From contig CANBWJ010000005.1 of assembly GCA_947373115.1 (NCBI GenBank), positions 1-32,010 of the forward strand: a DNA stretch of 32,010 bases. Direction: 5' to 3'. A program made the translations under genes and the position numbers. Origin of the DNA: Opitutia bacterium. GTDB lineage: Bacteria; Verrucomicrobiota; Verrucomicrobiia; Opitutales; UBA953. The notes under the pieces were generated by a model. It saw nothing but the letters and a program-made list of their open reading frames with translations. It did no database searches and had not been told where the DNA came from. Shown one piece after another: positions 6,854 to 14,784 of the stretch; position 1 is the first letter of the stretch, and each line of letters starts with the position of its first letter.

Positions 6854-8287
6854 ATGGCATCCGCCCCCACCCTCGTTTGGTTTCGGCAAGACCTTCGGCT
6901 GGCCGACAACCCAGCGCTACAAGCGGCGATTGAAGCGGGAGGAGAAATCATCCCGGTTTATATTCATGATATTAAATCCGAGGGACATTGGGCCCCAGGC
7001 GGCGCCACCCGCTGGTGGCTGCACCACGCCCTGATCGACCTCGCCGAGCAATTTTCGAAAACGGGCGCGACACTGATCATCCGCCAAGGTGATAGCTTAG
7101 AAGAACTACAAAGTATCATCAAAGCAACTGGCGCCACCCAGGTTTTTTGGAATCGTCGCTACGAACCACTCATCGTTCTACGCGACACCCAAATTAAAAC
7201 TGTGCTACGCAATGCTGGCCTCAAGGTTGAATCGTACAACGGCTCACTCTTGCACGAGCCGCATCGCATTAAAAACCTTTCGGGTAATCCTTTCCAAGTT
7301 TTTACGCCGTTCTGGAAAAACTGTTTAGCTAATTTAAAATTCGGCGAACCCACGAAAGCGCCCAAGAAATTAAAAGGTTTAGCGCAGTCATTGCCATGTG
7401 CCTCGGTTGCTTCACTCAAGTTGCTGCCTAAAATTAAGTGGGACACCACCATGAGCACTTTCTGGAACCCCACTCGTGTGGGCGCCGAGAAACGCTTGAA
7501 GGATTTCATCGCGGCACCAGTTAAAGATTACAATACGGCACGCGACATCCCCGATCTCGATGGTACCTCACGCCTTTCGCCCTACCTACACTTTGGCCAG
7601 ATTTCGCCGCTGGAAATTTATACGGCGGCCAAGGCCTCGCCTCACGCCGAAACCAAAAGCGGCGAACGTTACATTGCCGAAATCGGCTGGCGGGAATTTG
7701 GCTACCACCTCCTACATCATTTTAACCACACGCCAGAAAAAGCCCTACGCAAAGAGTTCGACGACTTCCCCTGGCAGCCCGACACCAAACTAGTACGTGC
7801 CTGGCAAAAGGGTCAGACGGGCTTCCCGATTGTCGACGCCGGCATGCGACAACTCTGGCAAACGGGCTGGCAACACAATCGCGTGCGCATGATCGCCGCC
7901 TCGGTGCTCGTGAAACATTTATTACAACCCTGGCAAGCGGGCGCGGCCTGGTTCTGGGACACGCTCGTTGATGCCGACCTCGCCTCTAATACCCTTGGGT
8001 GGCAATGGGCGGGCGGCTGCGGTGCCGATGCGGCTCCGTACTTCCGAGTCTTTAATCCTGTTCTCCAGGGCGAGAAATTCGACCCCGAGGGAGCCTTTGT
8101 GAGGCAGTATGTACCCGAGTTGGCCAAGATGCCTGCCGAGTGGATTCACAAGCCCTGGGAGGCCCCTGCCGAAGTACTTAAGGCAGCTGGCGTGACGCTG
8201 GGTATCAACTACCCAAAGCCAGCCATCGGACTCACCGAAGGACGCGACCGCGCCCTCGAAGCATTCAAGAACTTACGCGGTAAATAA
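6854..8287 (+). CDS. phr: Deoxyribodipyrimidine photolyase
   Basis: A 477-residue protein of the cryptochrome/photolyase family, which splits UV-induced cyclobutane pyrimidine dimers with light using FAD. The N-terminal alpha/beta antenna domain begins TLVWFRQDLRLADNPAL. The C-terminal FAD and DNA-binding domain carries DGTSRLSPYLHFGQIS, IAEIGWREFGYHLLHHF, FPIVDAGMRQLWQTGWQHNR and DADLASNTLGWQWAGG, the standard class I blocks, including tryptophans of the electron-transfer chain. It is full length for a class I CPD photolyase (E. coli PhrB about 472). AAGGTAA just upstream of ATG 6854 is a usable ribosome-binding site. Its orthology to E. coli phr rather than a (6-4) or DASH-like member rests on motifs only. 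Confidence 0.95.
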   Translation: MASAPTLVWFRQDLRLADNPALQAAIEAGGEIIPVYIHDIKSEGHWAPGGATRWWLHHALIDLAEQFSKTGATLIIRQGDSLEELQSIIKATGATQVFWNRRYEPLIVLRDTQIKTVLRNAGLKVESYNGSLLHEPHRIKNLSGNPFQVFTPFWKNCLANLKFGEPTKAPKKLKGLAQSLPCASVASLKLLPKIKWDTTMSTFWNPTRVGAEKRLKDFIAAPVKDYNTARDIPDLDGTSRLSPYLHFGQISPLEIYTAAKASPHAETKSGERYIAEIGWREFGYHLLHHFNHTPEKALRKEFDDFPWQPDTKLVRAWQKGQTGFPIVDAGMRQLWQTGWQHNRVRMIAASVLVKHLLQPWQAGAAWFWDTLVDADLASNTLGWQWAGGCGADAAPYFRVFNPVLQGEKFDPEGAFVRQYVPELAKMPAEWIHKPWEAPAEVLKAAGVTLGINYPKPAIGLTEGRDRALEAFKNLRGK

Positions 8288-8337
8288 AAGCGGTATTGTC
8301 CTTGTCGGGCGATGGACATTGCCGTGGATTAATCGTC

Positions 8338-8682
8338 ATGAACGAATCGAATCCCAGCACCTGCCCCGAGTGCACGATGAACGAAATCATTAGTCACACG
8401 AAACACTGGGAATGTGCGACCTGCGGACACGAATGGCCCAAGCCTGAAACCCCGAGCGAGTCCGACGGACCTCGCATCGTCAAAGACGCCAATGGTACCA
8501 TCTTAACAGATGGAGACACGGTCGTTCTTATTAAAGATTTAAAGCTTCGCGGCTCCTCCGGCGTCATTAAAGGCGGTACCAAGGCCAAGAATATTCGGCT
8601 CGTCGACGGTGACCATGAAATCGATTGCAAAATCGATGGCACCCCAATCGGACTTAAGGCCGAGTTTGTAAAGAAGGCCTAA
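8338..8682 (+). CDS. YjdM/PhnA-type zinc-ribbon protein
   Basis: A 114-residue protein. The N-terminal zinc ribbon has CPEC (residues 9-12) and CATC followed by GHEW, giving two CxxC knuckles. The C-terminal PhnA domain reads VKDANGTILTDGDTVVLIKDLKLRGSSGVIKGGTKAKNIRLVDGDHEIDCKIDG. The family was named for alkylphosphonate use in E. coli, but that role is doubtful and the true function is not established. No phosphonate genes lie nearby. The ATG at 8338 was preferred over an upstream in-frame start near 8296, because the zinc ribbon follows at once and the extra residues look non-conserved. The stop codon lies at the edge of the bidirectional terminator. Confidence 0.9.
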   Translation: MNESNPSTCPECTMNEIISHTKHWECATCGHEWPKPETPSESDGPRIVKDANGTILTDGDTVVLIKDLKLRGSSGVIKGGTKAKNIRLVDGDHEIDCKIDGTPIGLKAEFVKKA

Positions 8683-8720
8683 AACAAAAGAGCCCCGAAA
8701 ATTCGGGGCTCTTTTGTTTT
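8681..8720. terminator. Bidirectional intrinsic terminator between convergent genes
   Basis: A near-perfect palindrome: AAAACAAAAGA + GCCCCGAA (to 8699), centre AA, TTCGGGGC (8702-8709) + TCTTTTGTTTT. The GC-rich stem is flanked by A-rich and T-rich arms on the correct sides for both strands. It therefore terminates the zinc-ribbon gene (+) and the PEP-CTERM gene (-). The stop codon of the zinc-ribbon gene overlaps its left edge. Confidence 0.95.
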
Positions 8721-8736
8721 ATACGCCGAAGGTAGA

Positions 8737-9441
8737 TTAGGCCTTAACTGCTTTGCGGCGACGAACTGCCACTGCAGCAAGGGCAAGTACGCCTAAGCCT
8801 AGACCGTAAGTAGAAGGCTCAGGAACGGGAGGGGTGTTGACATTTGAACCAATCAAGAAGCCACCCGAATAAGTTGTGTCAGCACCGTTTGCAACAGTGA
8901 CTATGAAGGCAAGTTCTGTAACGTGATTCCAATCAAAATTGCGATTCGCTAGAAAAGAATTAAAAACCTTTGGGTATTCTACAGGGCTCCCAGTCACTGC
9001 GTTCACCGACTGATTCCAGCTTGCACTATATCCTTCCCAGTCCGCAACTATCCATGTTAAATGAGTCGAGAGATCGGAAGAAACAATAGTTTGAGTGAGC
9101 CAGTTATTCGGATTAATACTAATACCATTCGGGTCCACGGTCGTATAATCTAGAACAAATCGGGATGAATAAGCCGGGGTGCTTAAAGTCAAAGTGCCAT
9201 TACCAGGCATAGAAATCGATGTGTGCTCTGAGTTACTTGACGCACCACCTGTTACAGAAAGCGTACGATAAAAAAGACCATTTCCCGTTAACACCGGGGA
9301 ATTCGTAGTATTAGCAGTGTTACTGCCACTAACTGATATTCCGGCTGCGGAGTTAAAGTTATCAATTGGGGTGTACGTAACCGTACTTGCAGCCAAACGG
9401 CTGGAAATAAGTGCGAAGGCTAAAAGTTGAGGGAATTTCAT
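8737..9441 (-). CDS. PEP-CTERM sorting domain protein
   Basis: A 234-residue secreted protein. A signal peptide (MKFPQLLAFALISSRLAAS) is followed by a Ser/Thr/Asn-rich, cysteine-free beta-type ectodomain. The C-terminus has the classic tripartite sorting signal PVPEPSTYGLGLG, a hydrophobic helix, and RRRK. Such proteins are cleaved by exosortase and are linked to exopolysaccharide or surface structures. No exosortase gene is in this window. The ectodomain is not recognised. The PEPSTYGLGLG flavour is typical of Opitutia. The ATG at 9441 was chosen over an in-frame TTG at 9459, since it places the hydrophobic signal peptide correctly. A candidate promoter lies upstream at 9490-9519, and the shared terminator follows the stop. 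Confidence 0.9.
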   Translation of the reverse strand: MKFPQLLAFALISSRLAASTVTYTPIDNFNSAAGISVSGSNTANTTNSPVLTGNGLFYRTLSVTGGASSNSEHTSISMPGNGTLTLSTPAYSSRFVLDYTTVDPNGISINPNNWLTQTIVSSDLSTHLTWIVADWEGYSASWNQSVNAVTGSPVEYPKVFNSFLANRNFDWNHVTELAFIVTVANGADTTYSGGFLIGSNVNTPPVPEPSTYGLGLGVLALAAVAVRRRKAVKA

Positions 9442-9489
9442 AGGGGGCTTGAATGACAAATTTCTACTAAGAAAGTAATTCTGTGCAAC

Positions 9490-9519
9490 ATATTATCAGT
9501 CTGTCGACTCAAACCACAA
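9490..9519 (-). promoter_or_regulatory. Candidate promoter for the PEP-CTERM gene
   Basis: On the minus strand TTGTGG (9514-9519) is separated by 18 bases from TAATAT (9490-9495). The start codon is about 48 bases further downstream. The region between the purL stop and the PEP-CTERM start (9442-9529) holds no terminator for purL, so read-through is also possible. Confidence 0.4.
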
Positions 9520-9529
9520 AAGAGCGAAA

Positions 9530-12500
9530 TCACCCAAAATACTCCACCCCACCCTCAAAAAGGGCCTGGTACTTGTTTCCAGGAATATTTTTAGCAACGT
9601 TCGCACCGCGGCGCTCACTGTGCCCCATCTTGCCAAGGATGCGTCCACAGGGACTCATAATACCTTCAATCGCCTGGGCCGATCCATTCGGATTAAATTC
9701 AATGGCATTCGAAGGGACGCCCAACGGGTCACAGTACTGGAAGGCGACCTGTCCATTGCGGGTGAGTTCGGCGATGACTTCCGGTGAGGCCGTGAAACGT
9801 CCTTCACCATGCGAAAGCGGAATATTATAAAGTTGCCCCACTTCTAAACGAGATAACCAAGGCGACTTCACTGAAGCCACACGGGTATGAGCGTAACGCG
9901 AAATGTGTCGGGCAATACGATTATGGAAAAGCGTCGGGGCTTGGGCGTCGACATCGCGAATTTCACCAAAGGGCACCAGCCCGAGCTTAATCAGCGCCTG
10001 AAATCCGTTGCAGATGCCCAAGGCTAAGCCATCGCGCGACTTTAGCAGATCCATGGTCGCGTCGCGCACCACGGGAGATTTAAATACGGCAGCAATAAAT
10101 TTACCCGAACCGTCGGGTTCATCACCGGCCGAGAAACCGCCAGGAATCATCAAAATCTGCGAACGCTTAATCGCTTCAGCCAAGGCTTGCAGCGATTCCG
10201 CCAAGCCGCTGCCATCTAAATTTCTCAGGACTAAAATTTCGGGTTCGGCACCAGCCTGACGGAACGCACGGGCCGTATCGTACTCACAATTACTTCCAGG
10301 AAACACTGGTATGATAACGCGCGGACGAGCCACCTTAACCTTGGGCTTCAATCCCGAACGTACCGCAAAAGAAATAGTCTCTGGCTTACCTTCAGGCTCG
10401 GTTGCACGTGTGGGGAAGACCGACTCCAATACGCCTTCATGAGCTGCTAAAAGTTTTTCAACCGCAATGACCAAACCAGGCCATGCGATTTCCGCTTGGG
10501 CCGTGGTTTTTCCTAAAACTTGATGCGGCAAGCCACCGAGGTCCGATGGTGACGCCACCTCGAGTAACACAGATCCATACGCAGGGACTAAGAATTCAGC
10601 CGTTGGTGCAGCGTCTAATGCAATACCAATACGATTACCAAAAGTCATACGGGCGAGTGCGTGCCCCACTCCACCCTGACGCACCGCTGTCGCCGCGCGC
10701 ACTTTGCCGGCTTTAATTAAGTGATAAACCGCAACCAGACGTTCACGGGCAATTTTCAGGTCTGGCAATTGAGCCGAAGTGCGCGGCACATTGACCAACA
10801 CCACCGTCGAACCAGCTTGTTTAAATTCAGCGGAAATCACTTCCGAGGCCTTACCCGGCACAATGGCAAAAGAAACCAACGTGGGCGGCACATCGAGGTC
10901 CTTGAATGAGCCTGACATACTGTCTTTTCCGCCTATCGCAGCCGTACCAAATTCAAGTTGTGCCTCCAATGCACCCAATAACGCGACCAACGGCTTGCCC
11001 CAACGCTTAGGGTCTTGTCCGAGTTTTTCAAAATACTCCTGCAAGGTCAGACGTGCACGTGCCGGATTTCCACCCGCCGCCGTCAGACGTGCCAAAGATT
11101 CCACCACGGCACACACCGCACCGTGACCAGGCGACCATTGTGCGACCTCCGGATTAAATCCATAAGACATAATCGTACAGACATCAGTCTCACCATTCAG
11201 TACGGGAAGTTTCGCTGCCATCGCCTCCTGTGGCGTGCTCTGCGTGACTCCACCATAGGGATGCAGCACGGTATTCGCACCAATCGAAGCATCGAAACGC
11301 TCCACTAAGCCACGCTGTGAGGCATTGGGTAAAGCTGAAAGGGTCGCGACTAAATCTTCCGCCGTGATTGCCTTAGCCGAAACTTGGAAAGGACTTTTAC
11401 TTTCATCGGGAGCTTGCACCTGAGCAGTCGAAGTTTGGGTGACGCCATTGGTATCGAGAAAATCGCGTGCGATATCCACCACGCGTTGCCCGCGCCACTC
11501 CATGATAAGTCGACCCGTATCGGTAACGTCGGCCACTAAAACGGCTTCGAGGTTTTCACGTCGCGCGGCCGCTAAAAATGCAGGCACGTCCTTGGGCTCA
11601 AGCACGACTGCCATGCGCTCCTGGGATTCAGACAAAGCAATCTCCGTGCCGTCTAAGCCATCGTATTTCAAAGGCACCCGATCCAAATGAATATGCAACG
11701 ACGGGGCCAATTCACCAATCGCCACGGAAACTCCGCCCGCACCAAAATCATTACAACGTTTAATTAATCTGCTGACCGCTGGGTCGCGGAACAGTCGTTG
11801 CAGTTTACGTTCGGTTGGTGCGTCACCCTTTTGCACTTCCGCCGAATTCTGTAAAGCGGTCTCAGTATGCTCCTTCGACGAACCCGTGGCACCGCCCACC
11901 CCATCGCGTCCCGTTCGGCCACCGACTAAAACAATCACGTCGCCAGGAGCCGGCACTTCGCGCCGCACACAATCCCGAGGGCCCGCCGCGACTACCGCGC
12001 CGATTTCCATGCGCTTTGCGACGTATCCCGGGTGGTAGTGCTCCGAAACCAAACCGGTCGCGAGACCGATTTGATTACCGTAAGATGAATAACCGGCCGC
12101 TGCACCGGTGGTAATTTTACGCTGCGGCAATTTACCAGGCAAAGTTTGGTCATACGGAGTTAATGGATTCGCCGCACCCGTTACGCGCATGGCTTGATAA
12201 ACATAGGATCGACCCGATAGTGGGTCGCGAATGGCACCGCCTAAACAGGTAGCCGCACCACCAAAAGGCTCAATCTCCGTAGGGTGATTATGAGTTTCGT
12301 TTTTAAACATCACCAACCACTCTTGAATTTTTCCATCAATTTCCACCGGCACCACAATCGAAGCCGCATTCACCTCTTCGGAGTCTTCCATGTCATCCAA
12401 GATGCCGCGGTGCTTCAATTCGCGGCCACCAATGGTCGCGATATCCATTAAACAAATCGGCTTACCTTGGCGGTTAAGACCCAGACGAACATGCTTGTAT

Positions 12501-13258
12501 CGCTCCCAGGCCAAGCGGAAGGGCTCCAGTAATGGCGAAGGCTCAAATTCAACCGCCGTTAATTCCGCTAAAAAAGTGGTGTGACGACAGTGGTCCGACC
12601 AATAAGTATCGAGCAACTTAATCTCCGTGAGCGTGGGCTCACGCTTCGCTTCATCGCGAAAATACTTTTGGCAGAAAACCAAATCTGCATCGGACATCGC
12701 TAAGCCCAACTGCTTACGCAAAGCAATGAGCTCAACCGCTGACTTAACCAAGAAACCTGGCAGCGAAGCCACTGCCTGGGGCGACGGGGCGACTCGACGT
12801 AACGATGTAGGCTTGGTTAATGCGGCCTCACGCGAATCAACCGGATTAATTAAATAAGCCTTAATACGTTTAATGTCCGAATCAGAAAGTTTTCCAGACA
12901 GCACAAACACTCGAGCGGCCGCAACGGTGGGGCGATCACCGCCGCCCACAATTTGTAAACACTGTGCCGCTGAATCCGCCCGCTGATCAAACTGACCGGG
13001 CAAGTATTCAACTCCGAAAGCGATTTCGCCCGACGCCAAGGAAAACGACTCACTGCTAACATCATCCACCGGAGGCTCCGCAAAAACCGTCGGGACGGCC
13101 AACTGGATTGCCGTTTCGCCGGCGCCTTCAATATCATAGCGCTGCAAAATCCGAACGGACTGCAAATCGGTCAAGCGGAGGGAGTCGCGCAGGTCACGCA
13201 ACAACGCTTCGGCTTCTGACCGAAAGGCCGGCTTTTTTTCGACAAAAAGGCGTTTCAT
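9530..13258 (-). CDS. purL: Phosphoribosylformylglycinamidine synthase, single-chain
   Basis: A 1242-residue large-type FGAM synthase (E. coli PurL is 1295), the fourth step of purine synthesis: FGAR + glutamine + ATP to FGAM. The N-terminal domain is followed by the linker block EIKLLDTYWSDHCRHTTFLAE, the ATP-binding synthetase halves (FKNETHNHPTEIEPFGGAATCLGG; FGAGGVSVAIGEL) and a C-terminal glutamine amidotransferase from about residue 981. The amidotransferase triad is visible: Cys1083 in GICNGFQ, and His1213 and Glu1215 in GHSERRG. A purine-rich AAGGTAGGGG precedes the ATG at 13258 and supports the start. In the 122-bp upstream gap an inverted repeat TCATTT-N6-AAATGA (13309-13326) could be an operator; it does not resemble the E. 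coli PurR box. Confidence 0.97.
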   Translation of the reverse strand: MKRLFVEKKPAFRSEAEALLRDLRDSLRLTDLQSVRILQRYDIEGAGETAIQLAVPTVFAEPPVDDVSSESFSLASGEIAFGVEYLPGQFDQRADSAAQCLQIVGGGDRPTVAAARVFVLSGKLSDSDIKRIKAYLINPVDSREAALTKPTSLRRVAPSPQAVASLPGFLVKSAVELIALRKQLGLAMSDADLVFCQKYFRDEAKREPTLTEIKLLDTYWSDHCRHTTFLAELTAVEFEPSPLLEPFRLAWERYKHVRLGLNRQGKPICLMDIATIGGRELKHRGILDDMEDSEEVNAASIVVPVEIDGKIQEWLVMFKNETHNHPTEIEPFGGAATCLGGAIRDPLSGRSYVYQAMRVTGAANPLTPYDQTLPGKLPQRKITTGAAAGYSSYGNQIGLATGLVSEHYHPGYVAKRMEIGAVVAAGPRDCVRREVPAPGDVIVLVGGRTGRDGVGGATGSSKEHTETALQNSAEVQKGDAPTERKLQRLFRDPAVSRLIKRCNDFGAGGVSVAIGELAPSLHIHLDRVPLKYDGLDGTEIALSESQERMAVVLEPKDVPAFLAAARRENLEAVLVADVTDTGRLIMEWRGQRVVDIARDFLDTNGVTQTSTAQVQAPDESKSPFQVSAKAITAEDLVATLSALPNASQRGLVERFDASIGANTVLHPYGGVTQSTPQEAMAAKLPVLNGETDVCTIMSYGFNPEVAQWSPGHGAVCAVVESLARLTAAGGNPARARLTLQEYFEKLGQDPKRWGKPLVALLGALEAQLEFGTAAIGGKDSMSGSFKDLDVPPTLVSFAIVPGKASEVISAEFKQAGSTVVLVNVPRTSAQLPDLKIARERLVAVYHLIKAGKVRAATAVRQGGVGHALARMTFGNRIGIALDAAPTAEFLVPAYGSVLLEVASPSDLGGLPHQVLGKTTAQAEIAWPGLVIAVEKLLAAHEGVLESVFPTRATEPEGKPETISFAVRSGLKPKVKVARPRVIIPVFPGSNCEYDTARAFRQAGAEPEILVLRNLDGSGLAESLQALAEAIKRSQILMIPGGFSAGDEPDGSGKFIAAVFKSPVVRDATMDLLKSRDGLALGICNGFQALIKLGLVPFGEIRDVDAQAPTLFHNRIARHISRYAHTRVASVKSPWLSRLEVGQLYNIPLSHGEGRFTASPEVIAELTRNGQVAFQYCDPLGVPSNAIEFNPNGSAQAIEGIMSPCGRILGKMGHSERRGANVAKNIPGNKYQALFEGGVEYFG

Positions 13259-13308
13259 GAATTCCCCTACCTTGTCGGAAATTTAGCCGGGAGGACGATA
13301 CTAAACTG

Positions 13309-13326
13309 TCATTTGTTAGTAAATGA
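13309..13326. other. Small inverted repeat upstream of purL
   Basis: TCATTT (13309-13314), spacer GTTAGT, AAATGA (13321-13326). The position, about 50 bp before the purL start, is suitable for an operator. Short repeats of this kind also occur by chance, and no known regulator site is matched. Confidence 0.25.
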
Positions 13327-13380
13327 GGCACGGACTTTAACGTAACCGCAAACCTTCGACCACAAAGCATGTCCGGCCGA

Positions 13381-13788
13381 TTAGTACCGGCTTATCAATA
13401 CAATCACAATTACCACAATCACCACCATCGCTATACCTAAATACACCGGACGCATGGCGGTGTTCGAACCAGACATGCCCCCTTCATGATTTTGATACAG
13501 GGTCGTGCCCGCCCGGGTAATACCCTGGATAACCACGTCTGGATAAGCTCGTCCCGGAACCTCAATGACCGTCCCCACCGCCAAGCCCAGGCGAATGAGC
13601 TCTTGATACGCCAAGGTTTTCCGTTCGGTTGAAAAACCATCAAAGGCATTACACTCGCGACCGATGAACAAACGCTCTAGGGCGAGCATGGCATCGGCCG
13701 AGATATAATGTCGTTTTCTTTTTCTTGGTTTAGGCGTGCTCAATGGAAGTGACTTATCTTCAGTTGTAGGTATTGTAAAGTCAGACAA
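13381..13788 (-). CDS. Hypothetical tail-anchored small membrane protein
   Basis: Not recognised. The reading frame gives 135 residues: a polar N-terminus with a basic patch (KPRKRKRHY), a soluble middle part (ADAMLALERLF ... VGTVIEVPGRAYPDVVIQGITRAGTTLYQ), and a strongly hydrophobic C-terminal helix (about residues 114-133, GIAMVVIVVIVIVLIS) followed only by Arg-Tyr. That arrangement suggests a C-terminal membrane anchor with the body in the cytoplasm. The start is uncertain: the longest form begins at a TTG codon (13788), without a clear ribosome-binding site, and the first ATG would remove about a quarter of the protein. It is divergent from thiD with a 50-bp gap, and lies upstream of purL on the same strand. 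Confidence 0.6.
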   Translation of the reverse strand: MSDFTIPTTEDKSLPLSTPKPRKRKRHYISADAMLALERLFIGRECNAFDGFSTERKTLAYQELIRLGLAVGTVIEVPGRAYPDVVIQGITRAGTTLYQNHEGGMSGSNTAMRPVYLGIAMVVIVVIVIVLISRY

Positions 13789-13838
13789 TAATTCGATCCG
13801 TCTATTCTACATTCTACAGTTAGCCTCGCAAGGCCGTC

Positions 13839-14639
13839 ATGCCTAAACATTTAACCAAACCACAAAAGTCAATCGCCGTCGCACTTTCTATTGCCGGTTC
13901 GGACAGTGGGGCGGGTGCGGGCATTCAAGTCGACCTCCTGACTTTCGCCGCCCAAGGCGTCTACGGCACCACTGCCATCACCTGTTTAACGGCCCAAAAC
14001 CCCCAAGGCGTCAGCGCTGTGCATGCCGCACCCGCCGCCTTTGTCATCGAACAATGCGAGCAAGTGTGCCGCTACTACGCACCCCAGGCCCTCAAAACGG
14101 GCATGCTCTTCAACCAAGGCATCGTCGAGGCCGTGGCTGATTTTATAAGAAAAAATAAAATTACCGCGGTGGTCGATCCCGTCATGGTGGCTACCAGCGG
14201 CGCCACCCTCCTAACCGACGAAGCCGTTGCTTCACTCAAGTCCCAACTCATCCCCTTGGCCACCTTGGTCACACCCAACTTGGATGAGGCGGCGATATTA
14301 TTGGGCCGCCCGGTCAAGGGAGGCGATCAGTGCGAAGCCGAGGCCCTCGCCCTCGCCCAAATTTATCGTGTACCCTTTTTGCTCAAAGGTGGACACGGCC
14401 AAGGGCAGCTGCTGGTCGACACCCTCGCCTGGCCCGATGGTCGTACGGCTAAATTCACCGCTAGTCGCATCGAAAAAATCGATACACACGGGAGTGGCTG
14501 CACCCTCTCGGCCGCCATCACCGCCCGCCTAGCCTTGGGGGAGGACCTCCTGACCGCTGTAAAAGCTGCCCATACTTACCTTCAAAAAGGCATGCAGAAT
14601 CCTCTATTTGTAGGCGGCTCAAACCAGATTCGACACTGA
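13839..14639 (+). CDS. thiD: Hydroxymethylpyrimidine/phosphomethylpyrimidine kinase
   Basis: A 266-residue ribokinase-fold enzyme that phosphorylates HMP and HMP-P for the pyrimidine half of thiamine. The signature SIAGSDSGAGAGIQVDLLTF (from residue 17) is the substrate- and phosphate-binding start. GTTAITCLTAQNPQGV, VVDPVMVATSGATLL and VTPNLDEAAILLG follow, and the anion-hole/catalytic block DTHGSGCTLSAAI with its cysteine lies near residue 213. The N-terminus MPKHLTKPQK is a few residues longer than usual. No thiC, thiE or TPP riboswitch is present in the window, so the gene stands alone. A weak AAGG lies upstream of the start. Confidence 0.95.
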   Translation: MPKHLTKPQKSIAVALSIAGSDSGAGAGIQVDLLTFAAQGVYGTTAITCLTAQNPQGVSAVHAAPAAFVIEQCEQVCRYYAPQALKTGMLFNQGIVEAVADFIRKNKITAVVDPVMVATSGATLLTDEAVASLKSQLIPLATLVTPNLDEAAILLGRPVKGGDQCEAEALALAQIYRVPFLLKGGHGQGQLLVDTLAWPDGRTAKFTASRIEKIDTHGSGCTLSAAITARLALGEDLLTAVKAAHTYLQKGMQNPLFVGGSNQIRH

Positions 14640-14688
14640 AATTATAGGGGTTTAGTGATTGGAAGACGGGTCCGCGCCAGTGTCTATT

Positions 14689-14784
14689 ATGAGCCGGGTC
14701 GCTCCATTTCCCTTGCCCCCATTAGTTCCCTATCTTTTCTACCCTATTCGAAGCAGCCTAAAGCCTGCCGCCGACCATGACTAA
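14689..14784 (+). CDS. Candidate leader peptide upstream of and overlapping ilvB (tentative)
   Basis: A 31-codon reading frame, ATG 14689 to TAA 14782-14784, overlaps the first 8 nt of ilvB in another frame. The peptide begins [19 protein letters not shown] and contains seven Leu/Ile/Val residues and a proline-rich stretch, features compatible with a translation-sensing leader for a branched-chain amino acid gene. Against it: there is no ribosome-binding site, no visible terminator/antiterminator pair, and its ATG overlaps a TATTAT word (14685-14690) that could instead be a -10 box, in which case the ATG would not be transcribed. Confidence 0.2.
   Translation: MSRVAPFPLPPLVPYLFYPIRSSLKPAADHD

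Noticed and set aside
13789-13838. TPP riboswitch before thiD
   Set aside because: The 50-bp gap is too short and contains no CTGAGA or ACCTGA-like elements.
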